Below the pieces are notes generated by a model. That model was given only the letters and a program-made list of their open reading frames with translations, made no database searches and was not told the DNA's origin. Below are positions 41,681 to 53,911 of a DNA stretch of 64,000 bases, one piece after another. The DNA is from Acidobacteriota bacterium (GTDB lineage Bacteria > Acidobacteriota > Thermoanaerobaculia > Gp7-AA8): the NCBI GenBank assembly GCA_019244185.1, contig JAFATB010000019.1, positions 282,574 to 346,573 on the forward strand, written 5' to 3'. Position 1 is the first letter of the stretch. Every line of letters begins with the position of its first letter. Made by a program: the position numbers and the translations under genes.

Positions 41681-41699
41681 CCGAGCGATTAACGCTCGG
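41681..41699 (+). other. Hairpin CCGAGCG-ATTAA-CGCTCGG downstream of uvrA
   Basis: A perfect seven-base stem with a five-base loop lies 36 bases after the uvrA stop. No T-run follows, so it is a poor intrinsic terminator. It could still protect the mRNA end or aid Rho-independent pausing. Confidence 0.4.
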
Positions 41700-41720
41700 T
41701 GAGCGTTGCACTTGCTGCGC

Positions 41721-41726
41721 TACAAT
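41721..41726 (+). promoter_or_regulatory. -10-like hexamer TACAAT before the OPT transporter
   Basis: TACAAT lies 31 bases before ATG 41758. The leader that would follow contains the ribosome site AGAGGGAGA (about 41744-41752), so this gene is conventionally led. No convincing -35 is seen. Confidence 0.4.
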
Positions 41727-41757
41727 CGCGCTCACTTTACCCAAGAGGGAGACTCGC

Positions 41758-44136
41758 ATGAGCTCTGTCCCGCAAGGCCTTCCGGATCGAGTCGGGTGGG
41801 AACCCGATCAGCCGGCACCATTCACGCCGTACATCCCCGCCGAGACGCAGCTCCGCGAACTGACGGTGCTGCCCGTCATCGTCGGCACCGTGCTCGGCGT
41901 GATCTTCGGCGCGTCGTCGCTGTATCTCGTGCTGAAGGTCGGTCTCACCGTCAGCGCCTCGATTCCCGTCGCCGTCATCTCGATCACGCTCTTCCGCATC
42001 CTCTCGAAGATGGGCATGCGGAACGCGACGATTCTCGAGAACAACGTCGTGCAGACGGCGGGGTCCGCGGGCGAGTCGATCGCGTTCGGCGTCGGCGTCA
42101 CGATGCCGGCGATCCTCATCCTCGGCTTCGACCTCGAGATCACGCGCGTGATGCTGGTCGCGATCCTCGGGGGCCTCATCGGCATCCTGATGATGATCCC
42201 GTTGCGGCGCGCGCTCATCGTCGCGCAGCACGGCGTGCTGAAGTACCCGGAAGGCACCGCGTGCGCCGAGGTGCTGAAGGCGGGCGCCAGTGACGAGTCG
42301 CGAGCGGCGGCGTCGGAAGAAGCGAAGCGCGAACAGGAAGCGCTCGGCGGCGCCGGCACCAGCGGCAAGACGATCTTCACCGGCTTCGGCATCGGCCTGG
42401 TCTACAAGACCGTGATGGTCGCGCTGCGCGGCTGGAAGGACACGCCGAGCAAAGTCTTCGGCGCGCCGTTCACCGCGGCCTCGCTCTCGGTCGAGATCTC
42501 GCCCGAGCTCCTCGGCGTCGGCTACATCATCGGCCCGCGCATCGCCGCGGTCATGTGCGCGGGCGGCGTGCTCGCGTACCTCGTGCTCATCCCGATGATC
42601 AAGTTCTTCGGGTCGTCGCTCGTGGCGCCGCTCGCGCCCGAAGCCACGATGCTCATCCGCGACATGGGACCGGGCGACATCCGCAACGCGTACGTGCTCT
42701 ACATCGGCGCGGGCGCGGTCGCGGCGGGCGGCATCATCAGCGTCTTCCGCTCGCTGCCGATCATCTGGCACGGCATCAAGGGCGGCATGCGCGACATCTC
42801 GAATGCGCGCGGCGGCGCCGACACGCCGACCGTGCCGCGCACCGATCGCGACCTCTCCATCAACGTCGTCCTCATCGGCATCGTCGCGCTGCTGCTCGTC
42901 ATCGCGTTCGCGAACCCGCTGTACGTCGGCGGCACCGGCATCGCCGCGCGCGTCGCGGCCGCGGTGCTGATCATCGTCTTCGGCTTCCTCTTCGTGACGG
43001 TTTCCTCGCGCCTCACCGGCGAGATCGGCTCGTCGTCGAATCCGATCTCCGGCATGACCGTCGCGACGCTGCTGCTCACCTGCCTCTGCTTCGTCATCCT
43101 CGGCTGGACGGGCAACAACTACTTCGTCACCGCGCTGTCGATCGGCGCGATCGTCTGCATCGCCTCGTCGAACGGCGGCACGACCTCGCAGGATCTCAAG
43201 ACCGGCTTCCTCGTCGGCGCGACGCCGAAGGCGCAGCAGATCTCGATCCTCATCGGCGCGCTCGCCTCCGCGCTCGTCCTCGGGCCGATCCTCCTCAAGC
43301 TCAACGACGCGTACTCGGTGTACGTGCCGGTCGGCGCGACCGGCAGCGGCATCACGTCCGGCTCCGCGAAAGCGGGCGAGATCGCGCAGCGCAAGGACTT
43401 CCACGGCCGCGCGCACGTGCAGGGCATGCTGCTCAACGGCGGCACCGACGCGAAGGAGTACAACGTCTGGTTCCGTCAGGGCGACACCGGCGCGAACGCG
43501 GAGAAGTACCTCGTCGACGACGCCGGCAAGCCGGTCTACTACGTCGACCCCGGCATCAACGGCTCGATCCGCAAGCTGCCAAACGGCACCGACGTCACGA
43601 AGTTTGACGCGCCGAAAGCCACGCTGATGTCGTACATCATCAAGGGCATCCTCGGCGGCAAGCTGCCGTGGGGACTCGTCCTGCTCGGCGTCATGATCGC
43701 GGTCGTGCTCGAGCTCTCCGGCATCCCGTCGCTCGCCTTCGCGGTCGGCGTCTACCTGCCGCTGTCGTCGTCGACGCCGCTCCTCGCCGGCGGCCTCGTG
43801 CGCTGGGGCGTGGACAAGTGGATTGCGAAGAAGCACGCGGGCAAGCAGCTCACCGAAGACCAGCTCGTGGCGGAAGGCGACAAGAGCCCCGGCGTACTGC
43901 TCGCGTCGGGCTACATCGCGGGCGGCGCGATCGCCGGCATTCTCATCGCGTTCCTCGCGGGCGTGCCGTCGATGGCCGGCATCAACAAGACCATCGGCGA
44001 CATCGCGGCGAAGAATCCGTTCTCGGAAGGCGCGTCCTCCGATCTGCTGTCGCTCATTCCGTTCGCGATCATCATCGCGCTGCTCTACCTCACCGGACGC
44101 GAGACGATCCTCGCGCATCGCGAAGGCGACGTGTAA
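41758..44136 (+). CDS. OPT family oligopeptide transporter
   Basis: 792 residues with about 15-16 hydrophobic segments. '[21 protein letters not shown]' lies near residues 40-60, the OPT-type '[20 protein letters not shown]' follows, and '[20 protein letters not shown]' with '[19 protein letters not shown]' complete the family core. These cytoplasmic-membrane carriers import oligopeptides or metal chelates with protons. A periplasmic or cytoplasmic loop (about 540-620) is richer in charged residues. The gene has a clean ribosome site and ends 27 bases before a strong terminator, so it is a single-gene unit. Confidence 0.92.
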   Translation: MSSVPQGLPDRVGWEPDQPAPFTPYIPAETQLRELTVLPVIVGTVLGVIFGASSLYLVLKVGLTVSASIPVAVISITLFRILSKMGMRNATILENNVVQTAGSAGESIAFGVGVTMPAILILGFDLEITRVMLVAILGGLIGILMMIPLRRALIVAQHGVLKYPEGTACAEVLKAGASDESRAAASEEAKREQEALGGAGTSGKTIFTGFGIGLVYKTVMVALRGWKDTPSKVFGAPFTAASLSVEISPELLGVGYIIGPRIAAVMCAGGVLAYLVLIPMIKFFGSSLVAPLAPEATMLIRDMGPGDIRNAYVLYIGAGAVAAGGIISVFRSLPIIWHGIKGGMRDISNARGGADTPTVPRTDRDLSINVVLIGIVALLLVIAFANPLYVGGTGIAARVAAAVLIIVFGFLFVTVSSRLTGEIGSSSNPISGMTVATLLLTCLCFVILGWTGNNYFVTALSIGAIVCIASSNGGTTSQDLKTGFLVGATPKAQQISILIGALASALVLGPILLKLNDAYSVYVPVGATGSGITSGSAKAGEIAQRKDFHGRAHVQGMLLNGGTDAKEYNVWFRQGDTGANAEKYLVDDAGKPVYYVDPGINGSIRKLPNGTDVTKFDAPKATLMSYIIKGILGGKLPWGLVLLGVMIAVVLELSGIPSLAFAVGVYLPLSSSTPLLAGGLVRWGVDKWIAKKHAGKQLTEDQLVAEGDKSPGVLLASGYIAGGAIAGILIAFLAGVPSMAGINKTIGDIAAKNPFSEGASSDLLSLIPFAIIIALLYLTGRETILAHREGDV

Positions 44137-44163
44137 GGTTTCCGCGCAATTCGCGCGACAATG

Positions 44164-44192
44164 AAGGCGGGCCGCACGGCCCGCCTTTTTTT
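44164..44192 (+). terminator. Intrinsic terminator after the OPT transporter
   Basis: Perfect stem GGCGGGCC/GGCCCGCC (44166-44173 and 44178-44185) with loop GCAC, followed by seven T at 44186-44192. It is the clearest intrinsic terminator in the window. The next gene's ATG begins on the base right after the last T. Confidence 0.93.
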
Positions 44193-46829
44193 ATGGCGGA
44201 CGCTCTTGCACTGTTGATCGCGGTGATCGCGCTCGTCGTCGTCCTGCGTTTGCGGCGCGCGATCGCAGAGCTGCGCGCGTTCATCGCGCTGACGCGCGGC
44301 GCGCCGGAGCCGCCGAGCGTGGCGCCTCCTGTTGCGGCCACTGCCGCGCCGCCGCCCGCCGCTGCCGTCGAGCCGGAACCGCGGCCTGCCGCACCTCCGC
44401 CGCCACCGCCCGCCGCCCAGCCCGAAATCCCGATCTACACACCGCCTGCTCCGCGGCCTTCCGCCGCTCCGCAGGTGCCACCTTCCATCGCCACGAACAA
44501 CGCCTGGGCGATCGACTGGGAGAACCTCGTCGGCATCAAGCTCTTCTCCTGGATCGCCGGCATCGCGCTCGTGCTCGCGGCCGTGTTCCTCTTCAAGTAC
44601 TCGGTCGAACACGGCTGGCTGCGGCCGGCGATTCGCGCGGGCTTCGGCCTCGTAACCGGCATCGTGCTGCTCGTCGTCTGCGAGCTGCGCGTCGCGCGCG
44701 ACTACCGCTTCACCGCGAACGCGCTCGACGGCGCCGGCATCGCCATCCTCTACGCGACGCTCTACGCGCTGCACGCACGCTGGCACCTCTGGCCGGGCGG
44801 CGTCGTGTTCGTCGGGATGCTGCTCGTCACCGCGGCGGCGGTCTTCCTCTCGACGCGGCGCGACTCCGTCTTCGTGGCGCTCCTCGGATTGCTCGGCGGC
44901 TTCGCCACGCCCGCGCTGCTGTCGACGGGGGAGAACCGTCCCATCGAGCTCTTCTCGTATCTGCTGCTGCTCAACGGCGGCATCTCGTGGATCGCGTGGC
45001 GCAAGCGCTGGCCGCTGCTGACCGGGATCAGCGTCGTGCTGACCGTCATCTATCAGTGGGGCTGGATCTCGCGCTTCCTCGACGCGTCGCAGCTGCCGCT
45101 CGCGGCGGCGATCTTCGTCGCGTTCGCGATCGTCGCGGCGACGTCGTTCTTCACGCGAGGCGAAGACGGCGAGCGCACCGCGGTCTTCCGCCGCATCGCC
45201 GCCGCGGGCGCGGTGCTGCCGCTGCTCTTCGCATTCTTCACCGCGATCGTGCCGGCGTACGGTGCGCGCTTCAACGTGCTGTTCGGCTTCCTCATGCTCG
45301 TCACCGCGGGACTCGCGGCCATCGCCGCTTGGCGCGGACCCACATGGCTGCACGACTTGGGCGCGCTGGCGACGCTGCTCACGTTCTTCATTTGGCTCAC
45401 CGTGTCGTACACCGCCGCGTCGTGGCCGTGGTCGCTACTCTGGCTCGCGGGCTTCATCGCGCTGTATCTCGTGACCGGCGTCCGCGTGCGCAGCGTGGCC
45501 ACGCTGGCGGCGGGCTTTCTGTTCTTTGTTTTCGTCGGACTGGCGTTCCGCGAGACCTCGCATGCGACGACGCTCGCCGGCGCGATGTTCGCGCTGCTCG
45601 CGATCGTCTACCTCGCGTCGCTGCTGATGCGGCAGTACGCGCTGCTGGTGCCGGCGATCGCCTTCAGCGCGATCGCGGTGTTGGCGCTCGACAACCTCTC
45701 GTTCGGCGCGTCGCTCGCCGCGCACACCGTTCTCTTCACGGCGGCCTTCGCGCTGGCGTGGATCGCCGACTGGTCGTGGATCGCGCTCGCCGCGATCCCG
45801 TTCTACGCCTGCGCGATCGGCTTCGCTCCGACGCACGGCAACGTCGAGCCGCTCGTCTTCGCGGCCGCGATCTACGCGCTCTTCCTCGCGTATCCGCTGC
45901 TGCTCGGCGCGCGCGTGAAGCGCTCGCCGTTTCCGCATCTCGCGGCAGTGCTGGCGAGCCTCATCCTCGCCGTGCGCGCGTACTACGCGCTCGAGAAGCT
46001 CGGCTACGACGACGTCATCGGTCTTTTGCCGCTCGGCGTCGCCGCGCTGCTCGTGCTGCTGCTCTGGCGCCTCTTGCGCGACGAGCCGTCGGTCGTCTCA
46101 CGCACGGCGTTCGTCGCCGGCAGCGCGCTCGCGTTCATTACCGCGGCCGTGCCGCTGCAGCTCTCGAACGAATGGATCACGATTGCGTGGGCGCTCGAGG
46201 GCACGGCGCTGGCGTGGCTTTTCCAGCGCATTCCGCATCGCGGCCTCCTCGTCTGGAGCGGCGGTCTCTTCGCCGCCGTCGTCGCGCGGCTGCTCCTCAA
46301 TCCGGCCGTCCTCGACTATCACGCGAAGAGCGCGACGCCGATCGTGAACTGGTACCTCTACACGTATCTCGTCTGCGCGATCGCGATGTACGCCGGCGCG
46401 CGGTTCTTCGACGCGCACGCCGCACGCGGCGCCATCGCCGCGGGCGCGACCGCGCTCCTCTTCGCGCTCGTCAACATCGAGGTCGCCGACTGGTACTCGA
46501 CCGGCGACACGCTGACGTTCAACTTCTTCTCGTCGACGCTCGCGCAGGACCTCACGTACACGTTCGCGTGGACCCTCTTCGCGATCGCCATGCTCGTCAT
46601 CGGCATCGCCTTCCGCGTGCGCGGCGCGCGCGTGGCCGCCCTCGGCCTGCTGCTCGTGACGATCCTCAAGTGCTTCCTGCACGACCTCGCGCGCCTCGGC
46701 GGGCTCTATCGCGTGGCGTCGCTCTTCGGCCTCGCCGTCTCGCTCGTGCTCGTCGGCGTGCTGCTGCAGCGCTTCGTCATGATGAGGAGCGCGTCCGAAA
46801 CCTCCGGCGCTCCGACGGGCACCACGTAG
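44193..46829 (+). CDS. DUF2339-family polytopic membrane protein
   Basis: 878 residues from ATG 44193. A first anchor 'ALLIAVIALVVVLRL' is followed by a ~65-residue Pro/Ala-rich linker (about 40-105), the conserved 'WENLVGIKLFSWIAGIALVL' and then more than 20 hydrophobic helices. This is the DUF2339 layout known from many Gram-negative genomes, with unknown function. The ATG directly follows the T-run of the OPT terminator, leaving no ribosome site other than sequence inside the hairpin. No later Met precedes the first anchor, so the start is fairly secure. The 3' end overlaps the opposite gene by 53 bases. Confidence 0.85.
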   Translation: MADALALLIAVIALVVVLRLRRAIAELRAFIALTRGAPEPPSVAPPVAATAAPPPAAAVEPEPRPAAPPPPPPAAQPEIPIYTPPAPRPSAAPQVPPSIATNNAWAIDWENLVGIKLFSWIAGIALVLAAVFLFKYSVEHGWLRPAIRAGFGLVTGIVLLVVCELRVARDYRFTANALDGAGIAILYATLYALHARWHLWPGGVVFVGMLLVTAAAVFLSTRRDSVFVALLGLLGGFATPALLSTGENRPIELFSYLLLLNGGISWIAWRKRWPLLTGISVVLTVIYQWGWISRFLDASQLPLAAAIFVAFAIVAATSFFTRGEDGERTAVFRRIAAAGAVLPLLFAFFTAIVPAYGARFNVLFGFLMLVTAGLAAIAAWRGPTWLHDLGALATLLTFFIWLTVSYTAASWPWSLLWLAGFIALYLVTGVRVRSVATLAAGFLFFVFVGLAFRETSHATTLAGAMFALLAIVYLASLLMRQYALLVPAIAFSAIAVLALDNLSFGASLAAHTVLFTAAFALAWIADWSWIALAAIPFYACAIGFAPTHGNVEPLVFAAAIYALFLAYPLLLGARVKRSPFPHLAAVLASLILAVRAYYALEKLGYDDVIGLLPLGVAALLVLLLWRLLRDEPSVVSRTAFVAGSALAFITAAVPLQLSNEWITIAWALEGTALAWLFQRIPHRGLLVWSGGLFAAVVARLLLNPAVLDYHAKSATPIVNWYLYTYLVCAIAMYAGARFFDAHAARGAIAAGATALLFALVNIEVADWYSTGDTLTFNFFSSTLAQDLTYTFAWTLFAIAMLVIGIAFRVRGARVAALGLLLVTILKCFLHDLARLGGLYRVASLFGLAVSLVLVGVLLQRFVMMRSASETSGAPTGTT

Positions 46830-47124
46830 CGGCGATCCGGCGCGCGCTCCAGCGCGGCAGCGCGCGCACGAGCGCCACGTGCACGAGGATCGCGGCGTTG
46901 ACGAGCTGCAGCAGCGCCAGCGACTCGCGCCGGTTCGCGAACGGCATCCGCGCGTCCGGCCAATGCACGAAGAGATAATCGACCGCGACGAGCAACGCGA
47001 GCTGCACGAAGTCGCGCAACAGCGCGCGGCGGCGCGCGGAGCGAATCGCCACGCGCGCGTCGCAAACGACCTGCGGCGGGCATTCGCGCGTCGTGACGCC
47101 GGGGAGCAGCTCGGATGTCGGCAT
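46777..47124 (-). CDS. Small membrane protein, unknown function
   Basis: 115 residues from ATG 47124 (an earlier ATG at 47145 is possible). Two hydrophobic segments, 'FVQLALLVAVDYLFVHW' and 'LLQLVNAAILVHVALV', are separated by a basic loop. A short Cys pair near the N-terminus 'CPPQVVC' could be oxidised. It has no recognisable family. It ends antisense to the 3' end of the DUF2339 gene. Confidence 0.5.
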   Translation of the reverse strand: MPTSELLPGVTTRECPPQVVCDARVAIRSARRRALLRDFVQLALLVAVDYLFVHWPDARMPFANRRESLALLQLVNAAILVHVALVRALPRWSARRIAATWCPSERRRFRTRSSS

Positions 47125-47173
47125 TGTAGAAACACCGACATCCAACTGCAGATAACTATTCCTTACGGCTGAG

Positions 47174-48448
47174 TCAGCGATTCCGCAGGCGGATCGTCTG
47201 CGCCACGAGGTTGCCGCCCGCGTCGCGGAACGCTTTCACGACGACCGTATCGCCCGTGCGCAGATTGCCCGCGGTCGTGTACGTCGTGCCCTTCGTCCGC
47301 ACGACGAAGTCATCCGTGGCCCACAGCTGCACGATGCGATTGGTCGTGCGGTCGCGCAGCGAGAGCGTGCCCGCGTCTTCGAGCGTCTCCGTGACCGTGC
47401 CGGTGATCGTCACCGCGGCGTAGCGCGCATAGTCATCGGCGGGCGCCGTCGTCGACGGATACGGCGTGCCGGAGCCGCTGCCGCCGGTTGCGCTCGCATA
47501 GCGCACCGTCGACGCGAGGAAGAGATCGCCGTTCTGATTGAAGCTGCCGCTGATGTCGAGCCGGTCGCCGATGCGCAGATCGCGCGAATGCATGACGTCG
47601 CCGGTCGCATCGTTCGCCTGGCTCATGTCGACGCGCACTTCACCGCGCCCGTCGTCGACGTACGCCGCGTCCGCGTTCGGATCGAGGCGCGTCACGCGTC
47701 CTTCGAGAATCGTCACGGTGCCGCCGGACGGCGCGACGATGCCGCCTTCCTGCACGGAGCGCGTCACGGTGATCGAGCGCGCGCTGATCTCGTTGCGATC
47801 GCCGTAGCGCGGATCGATTGCGACGGTGATGTGATCGCCGACCTCGAGGTTCGCCACGCGGTACTGCTGGCCGCGATACGTGACCGGCGTCGTGCGCGAC
47901 GTGCGCACGGTCAGCATCTGCCGATCGCTCGTCTGCACGACGAGCCGTCCTTCATCCGTGTTGATCTGGCGGATCGTGCCGTCGAGCGACGTCGGTGTCG
48001 CGGCGTTGTCGTTGACGCCGGTGGCGCGGTCGTCGGTCGGCGTCGACATGCTGTTCGGATTGCGCGTCTGGCCGACGCCCGTCGTGGGCGCGGCGACTTC
48101 GCGGCCGAGAAGCGTGATGCGGTCGGCTTTGTAGACGTTCTGACCGCGGCTCGCGCCGCGAATCTCGACGCGGTCGCCGAGGCGGAGATTCGAGAAGCCG
48201 CTCGAGCCGGTGAAGATTTCCGGCTTGCCGGCGATGACGGTGCCGAAGCCGTAGTACGTCGTCGACACGGAATCCGCCTCGATGGTAAGGCGCGACGCAT
48301 AGTCGTCGTCCGGCTCGATCTGCAACCGGCTGCGGCCTTCGTCAACGTCGACGACCGTCCCGCTGAGCGGACGCTCTTGCGCGTATGAGGACAGCGATGC
48401 AAACGCCAGCATCGCGAAAATCGCGGAAATCCGCAGAGTGCGTGTCAT
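47174..48448 (-). CDS. Secreted protein with repeated DUF5666-like OB-type modules
   Basis: 424 residues from ATG 48448, with AGGAGG just upstream. A signal peptide ends 'LAFASLSSYAQ'. Four or five ~75-residue beta modules follow, each pairing a 'G-x-V-x-x-I/L-D' strand with a later 'L-x-x-G-D-x-V/I' turn: 'SGTVVDVDEG', 'NLRLGDRVEIRG', 'NLEVGDHITVAI', 'DLRIGDRLDISG' and 'NLRTGDTVVVKA'. That is the DUF5666-type repeat of predicted surface or periplasmic proteins. The function is unknown. It appears to be a single-gene unit. Confidence 0.82.
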   Translation of the reverse strand: MTRTLRISAIFAMLAFASLSSYAQERPLSGTVVDVDEGRSRLQIEPDDDYASRLTIEADSVSTTYYGFGTVIAGKPEIFTGSSGFSNLRLGDRVEIRGASRGQNVYKADRITLLGREVAAPTTGVGQTRNPNSMSTPTDDRATGVNDNAATPTSLDGTIRQINTDEGRLVVQTSDRQMLTVRTSRTTPVTYRGQQYRVANLEVGDHITVAIDPRYGDRNEISARSITVTRSVQEGGIVAPSGGTVTILEGRVTRLDPNADAAYVDDGRGEVRVDMSQANDATGDVMHSRDLRIGDRLDISGSFNQNGDLFLASTVRYASATGGSGSGTPYPSTTAPADDYARYAAVTITGTVTETLEDAGTLSLRDRTTNRIVQLWATDDFVVRTKGTTYTTAGNLRTGDTVVVKAFRDAGGNLVAQTIRLRNR

Positions 48449-48505
48449 GGGGCCTCCTGTTCGAGCGGAGACGGCGCAAACGCCGCGCCTAGGTGGCGCG
48501 GGCCC

Positions 48506-49792
48506 TCAGCTCCGGTCTCTGGATGAGACGAGCTGCCCGGCGATAAAGCTTCGCGAGACCGCGCGGTCGTCGCCCATGAAGATGAGGCCCGCGAGCAGGT
48601 CTTCGAGCGACGACGCGCGCGCGGTGCGGATCGTGAGCAGCGGCGTCGCGTGCAGATCGAGCACGAGAAAGTCCGCCGATTTGCCCGGCTCGAGGCTGCC
48701 GGTCTCCGCGTCGAGCGACAACGCGCAGGCGCCGCCGAGCGTGGCGAGATACCAGAGATGAAACGGACTGAGCGACACGCCCTGCACCTGCTGCACTTTG
48801 TACGCGTCCGCCATCGCGTTGAACATCGACGGCGTCGTACCCGCGCCGATGTCGCTGCCGAGTCCGACGACGACGCCCGCGTTCAGCACGCGATGCAGCG
48901 GGAAGAGTCCGCTGCCGAGGAAAAGGTTCGAGTTCGGGCAGTGCGCGATGCGCGCGCGGCGGCGCGACAGCAGGTCGAGCTCTTCCGCCGTGAGCCAGAC
49001 GCCGTGCGCAAGCACCGTCTTCTCATCGAGCAGACCATAGTGGTCGTACACGTCCGCGTACTCGGCCTCGGGGAAGAGCTCCTGCACCCAGCGCACTTCG
49101 TTCGTGTTCTCGGAGATGTGCGTGTGCACCCACGCGTCGGGAAACTCGCGTTTGAGCTGCCCCGCGTATTCGAGCTGCTCGGGCGTCGACGTCGGCGCGA
49201 AGCGCGGCGTGATCGCGTAGCGCAAGAGTCCGCGTCCGTGCCATTTCTCGAGCAGCGCGCGGCTTTCCTCGTACGACTGCCGCGGCGACTTGTCGAGCAG
49301 ATACTCGGGCGCGTGGCGATCCATCATCGTTTTGCCGACGATGCCGCGGAAGCCGCGGCGCTCCGCTTCCTCGAAGAAGATGTCGGTCGCCTCGTAATGA
49401 ATCGTCGAGAACACGAGCGCGGCGAGCGTGCCGTTGCGCAGCAGCTCGTCGTAGAACGCGCGTGCGACGCGGCGCGCGTGCTCCAGATCCTCGAACTTCC
49501 GCTCGGTCGGAAACGTGTAGCGATTCAGCCACTCGAGCAGATGTCCGCCGTACGAGCCGATCATCTCCAGCTGCGGCGCGTGGAGATGCGTGTCGATGAA
49601 GCCGGGCGCGATGAGCGCATCGCCGCAATCGACGGTCTCGCCTTCCGGCGCGTTGTCGCGTTCGCCGATTGCAGCGATACGGCCGTCCTGCACCGCGACG
49701 AAGCCGTGCTCGAAGTAGCGATACGAGGTTGAAACGTCGTGTGCGAACGGATCCGCCACCGGAGTGAAGACGCGCCCGCGGTAAACGTGCAC
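48506..49792 (-). CDS. guaD: Guanine deaminase
   Basis: 428 residues. Amidohydrolase fold: 'GFIDTHLHAPQLEMIGSYG' with metal His pair and guanine-specific H-A-P-Q, 'WVHTHISEN', 'TVLAHGVWLT' and 'GLGSDIGAGTTPSMF' supplying later zinc ligands and catalytic residues. Guanine deaminase turns guanine to xanthine in purine salvage and catabolism. It sits three bases downstream of the exonuclease gene in the same direction, so it is probably co-transcribed. No other purine-catabolism gene is in view. Confidence 0.94.
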   Translation of the reverse strand: MHVYRGRVFTPVADPFAHDVSTSYRYFEHGFVAVQDGRIAAIGERDNAPEGETVDCGDALIAPGFIDTHLHAPQLEMIGSYGGHLLEWLNRYTFPTERKFEDLEHARRVARAFYDELLRNGTLAALVFSTIHYEATDIFFEEAERRGFRGIVGKTMMDRHAPEYLLDKSPRQSYEESRALLEKWHGRGLLRYAITPRFAPTSTPEQLEYAGQLKREFPDAWVHTHISENTNEVRWVQELFPEAEYADVYDHYGLLDEKTVLAHGVWLTAEELDLLSRRRARIAHCPNSNLFLGSGLFPLHRVLNAGVVVGLGSDIGAGTTPSMFNAMADAYKVQQVQGVSLSPFHLWYLATLGGACALSLDAETGSLEPGKSADFLVLDLHATPLLTIRTARASSLEDLLAGLIFMGDDRAVSRSFIAGQLVSSRDRS

Positions 49793-49794
49793 GC

Positions 49795-53292
<3,498 letters not shown>

Positions 53293-53295
53293 GTC

Positions 53296-53484
53296 ATGCC
53301 TCTCTATCGCTCGCGGCGTTACAAGATTCTCGGCGGAGTCTGCGGCGGCATCGCCGAATGGCTCGGCTGGGATCCTACCGTCGTGCGCATCCTCTACGTC
53401 GTCGGCTCGATCATCTCCGTCGCGTTTCCAGGCGCGATCGTCTACGTGGTGTTGTGGGCGCTCATGCCGAACGCGCCGGCGTGA
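53296..53484 (+). CDS. PspC-domain membrane protein
   Basis: 62 residues, shortly after the ligase, with GAAGGAGA upstream. 'MPLYRSRRYKILGGVCGGIA' and 'WDPTVVRILYVVGSIISVAF' then a hydrophobic tail are a complete stand-alone PspC domain with one or two membrane spans. PspC proteins help sense envelope stress or act as toxins with antitoxin partners in some lineages. The stop codon TGA overlaps the palindrome TGATCA shared with the convergent receiver gene's stop. Confidence 0.92.
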   Translation: MPLYRSRRYKILGGVCGGIAEWLGWDPTVVRILYVVGSIISVAFPGAIVYVVLWALMPNAPA

Positions 53485-53871
53485 TCACGCGGTTTCGCGC
53501 GTGCAGCGGCTGCGGATGTAGGCGGCGACGTCCGTCGGCTCGATCGGCTTGGTGAAGATCGCCTTCACGACGTAGCGATCCGCGGGATCGGCGAACAGCA
53601 CGCGATCGGGGAACCCGGTCACCGCCACGACCTCGAGGTCGGGGTTCGTGCGCGCGATGTGCGTCACGACCGAAGAGCCGTGGATGTTCGGCAGCAGCAT
53701 GTCGAGCACGACGCAGCAGTAGTCGCCGCCGTGCGCGTCGACGTGCTGCACGGCTTCGCGCCCGTCGGCGGCGACGTCGACATCCAATCCCGCCTTCTGC
53801 AGTGCCTTCTCGAACGCGTAGCGCAGACCTTCATCATCTTCGACGAGAAGCACGCGATGGGACTTTGCCAT
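53485..53871 (-). CDS. Stand-alone response-regulator receiver protein
   Basis: 128 residues. Receiver fold with acidic pocket 'LLVEDDEG' (Glu11-Asp13), phospho-acceptor Asp57 in 'CCVVLDMLLP', Thr85 in 'VVAVTGFPD', and conserved Lys108 in 'AIFTKPIE'. There is no output domain. It may relay phosphate to another regulator or bind a partner directly. No kinase is adjacent. It starts 40 bases from metX in the opposite direction with tightly packed promoters. Confidence 0.92.
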   Translation of the reverse strand: MAKSHRVLLVEDDEGLRYAFEKALQKAGLDVDVAADGREAVQHVDAHGGDYCCVVLDMLLPNIHGSSVVTHIARTNPDLEVVAVTGFPDRVLFADPADRYVVKAIFTKPIEPTDVAAYIRSRCTRETA

Positions 53872-53880
53872 GGGCGCGCG

Positions 53881-53886
53881 AATATA
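53881..53886 (-). promoter_or_regulatory. -10-like hexamer TATATT for the receiver gene
   Basis: TATATT on the minus strand ends nine bases before the ATG at 53871. Only ten bases separate it from the metX -10-like hexamer. Confidence 0.42.
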
Positions 53887-53896
53887 GCAGGTTTGC

Positions 53897-53902
53897 TATC
53901 CT
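53897..53902 (+). promoter_or_regulatory. -10-like hexamer TATCCT for metX
   Basis: TATCCT lies nine bases before the metX ATG at 53912, with no Shine-Dalgarno sequence, and overlaps the control region of the divergent receiver gene. Confidence 0.4.
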
Positions 53903-53911
53903 CCGCGTCGC

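Noticed and set aside
41681..41699. Hairpin after uvrA as an intrinsic terminator
   Set aside because: No T-run follows the stem, so it is kept only as a generic hairpin.
41737..44118. 793-codon minus-strand open frame opposite the OPT transporter
   Set aside because: The composition is almost wholly Arg/Asp/Glu/Ala, which mirrors the hydrophobic transporter codons.
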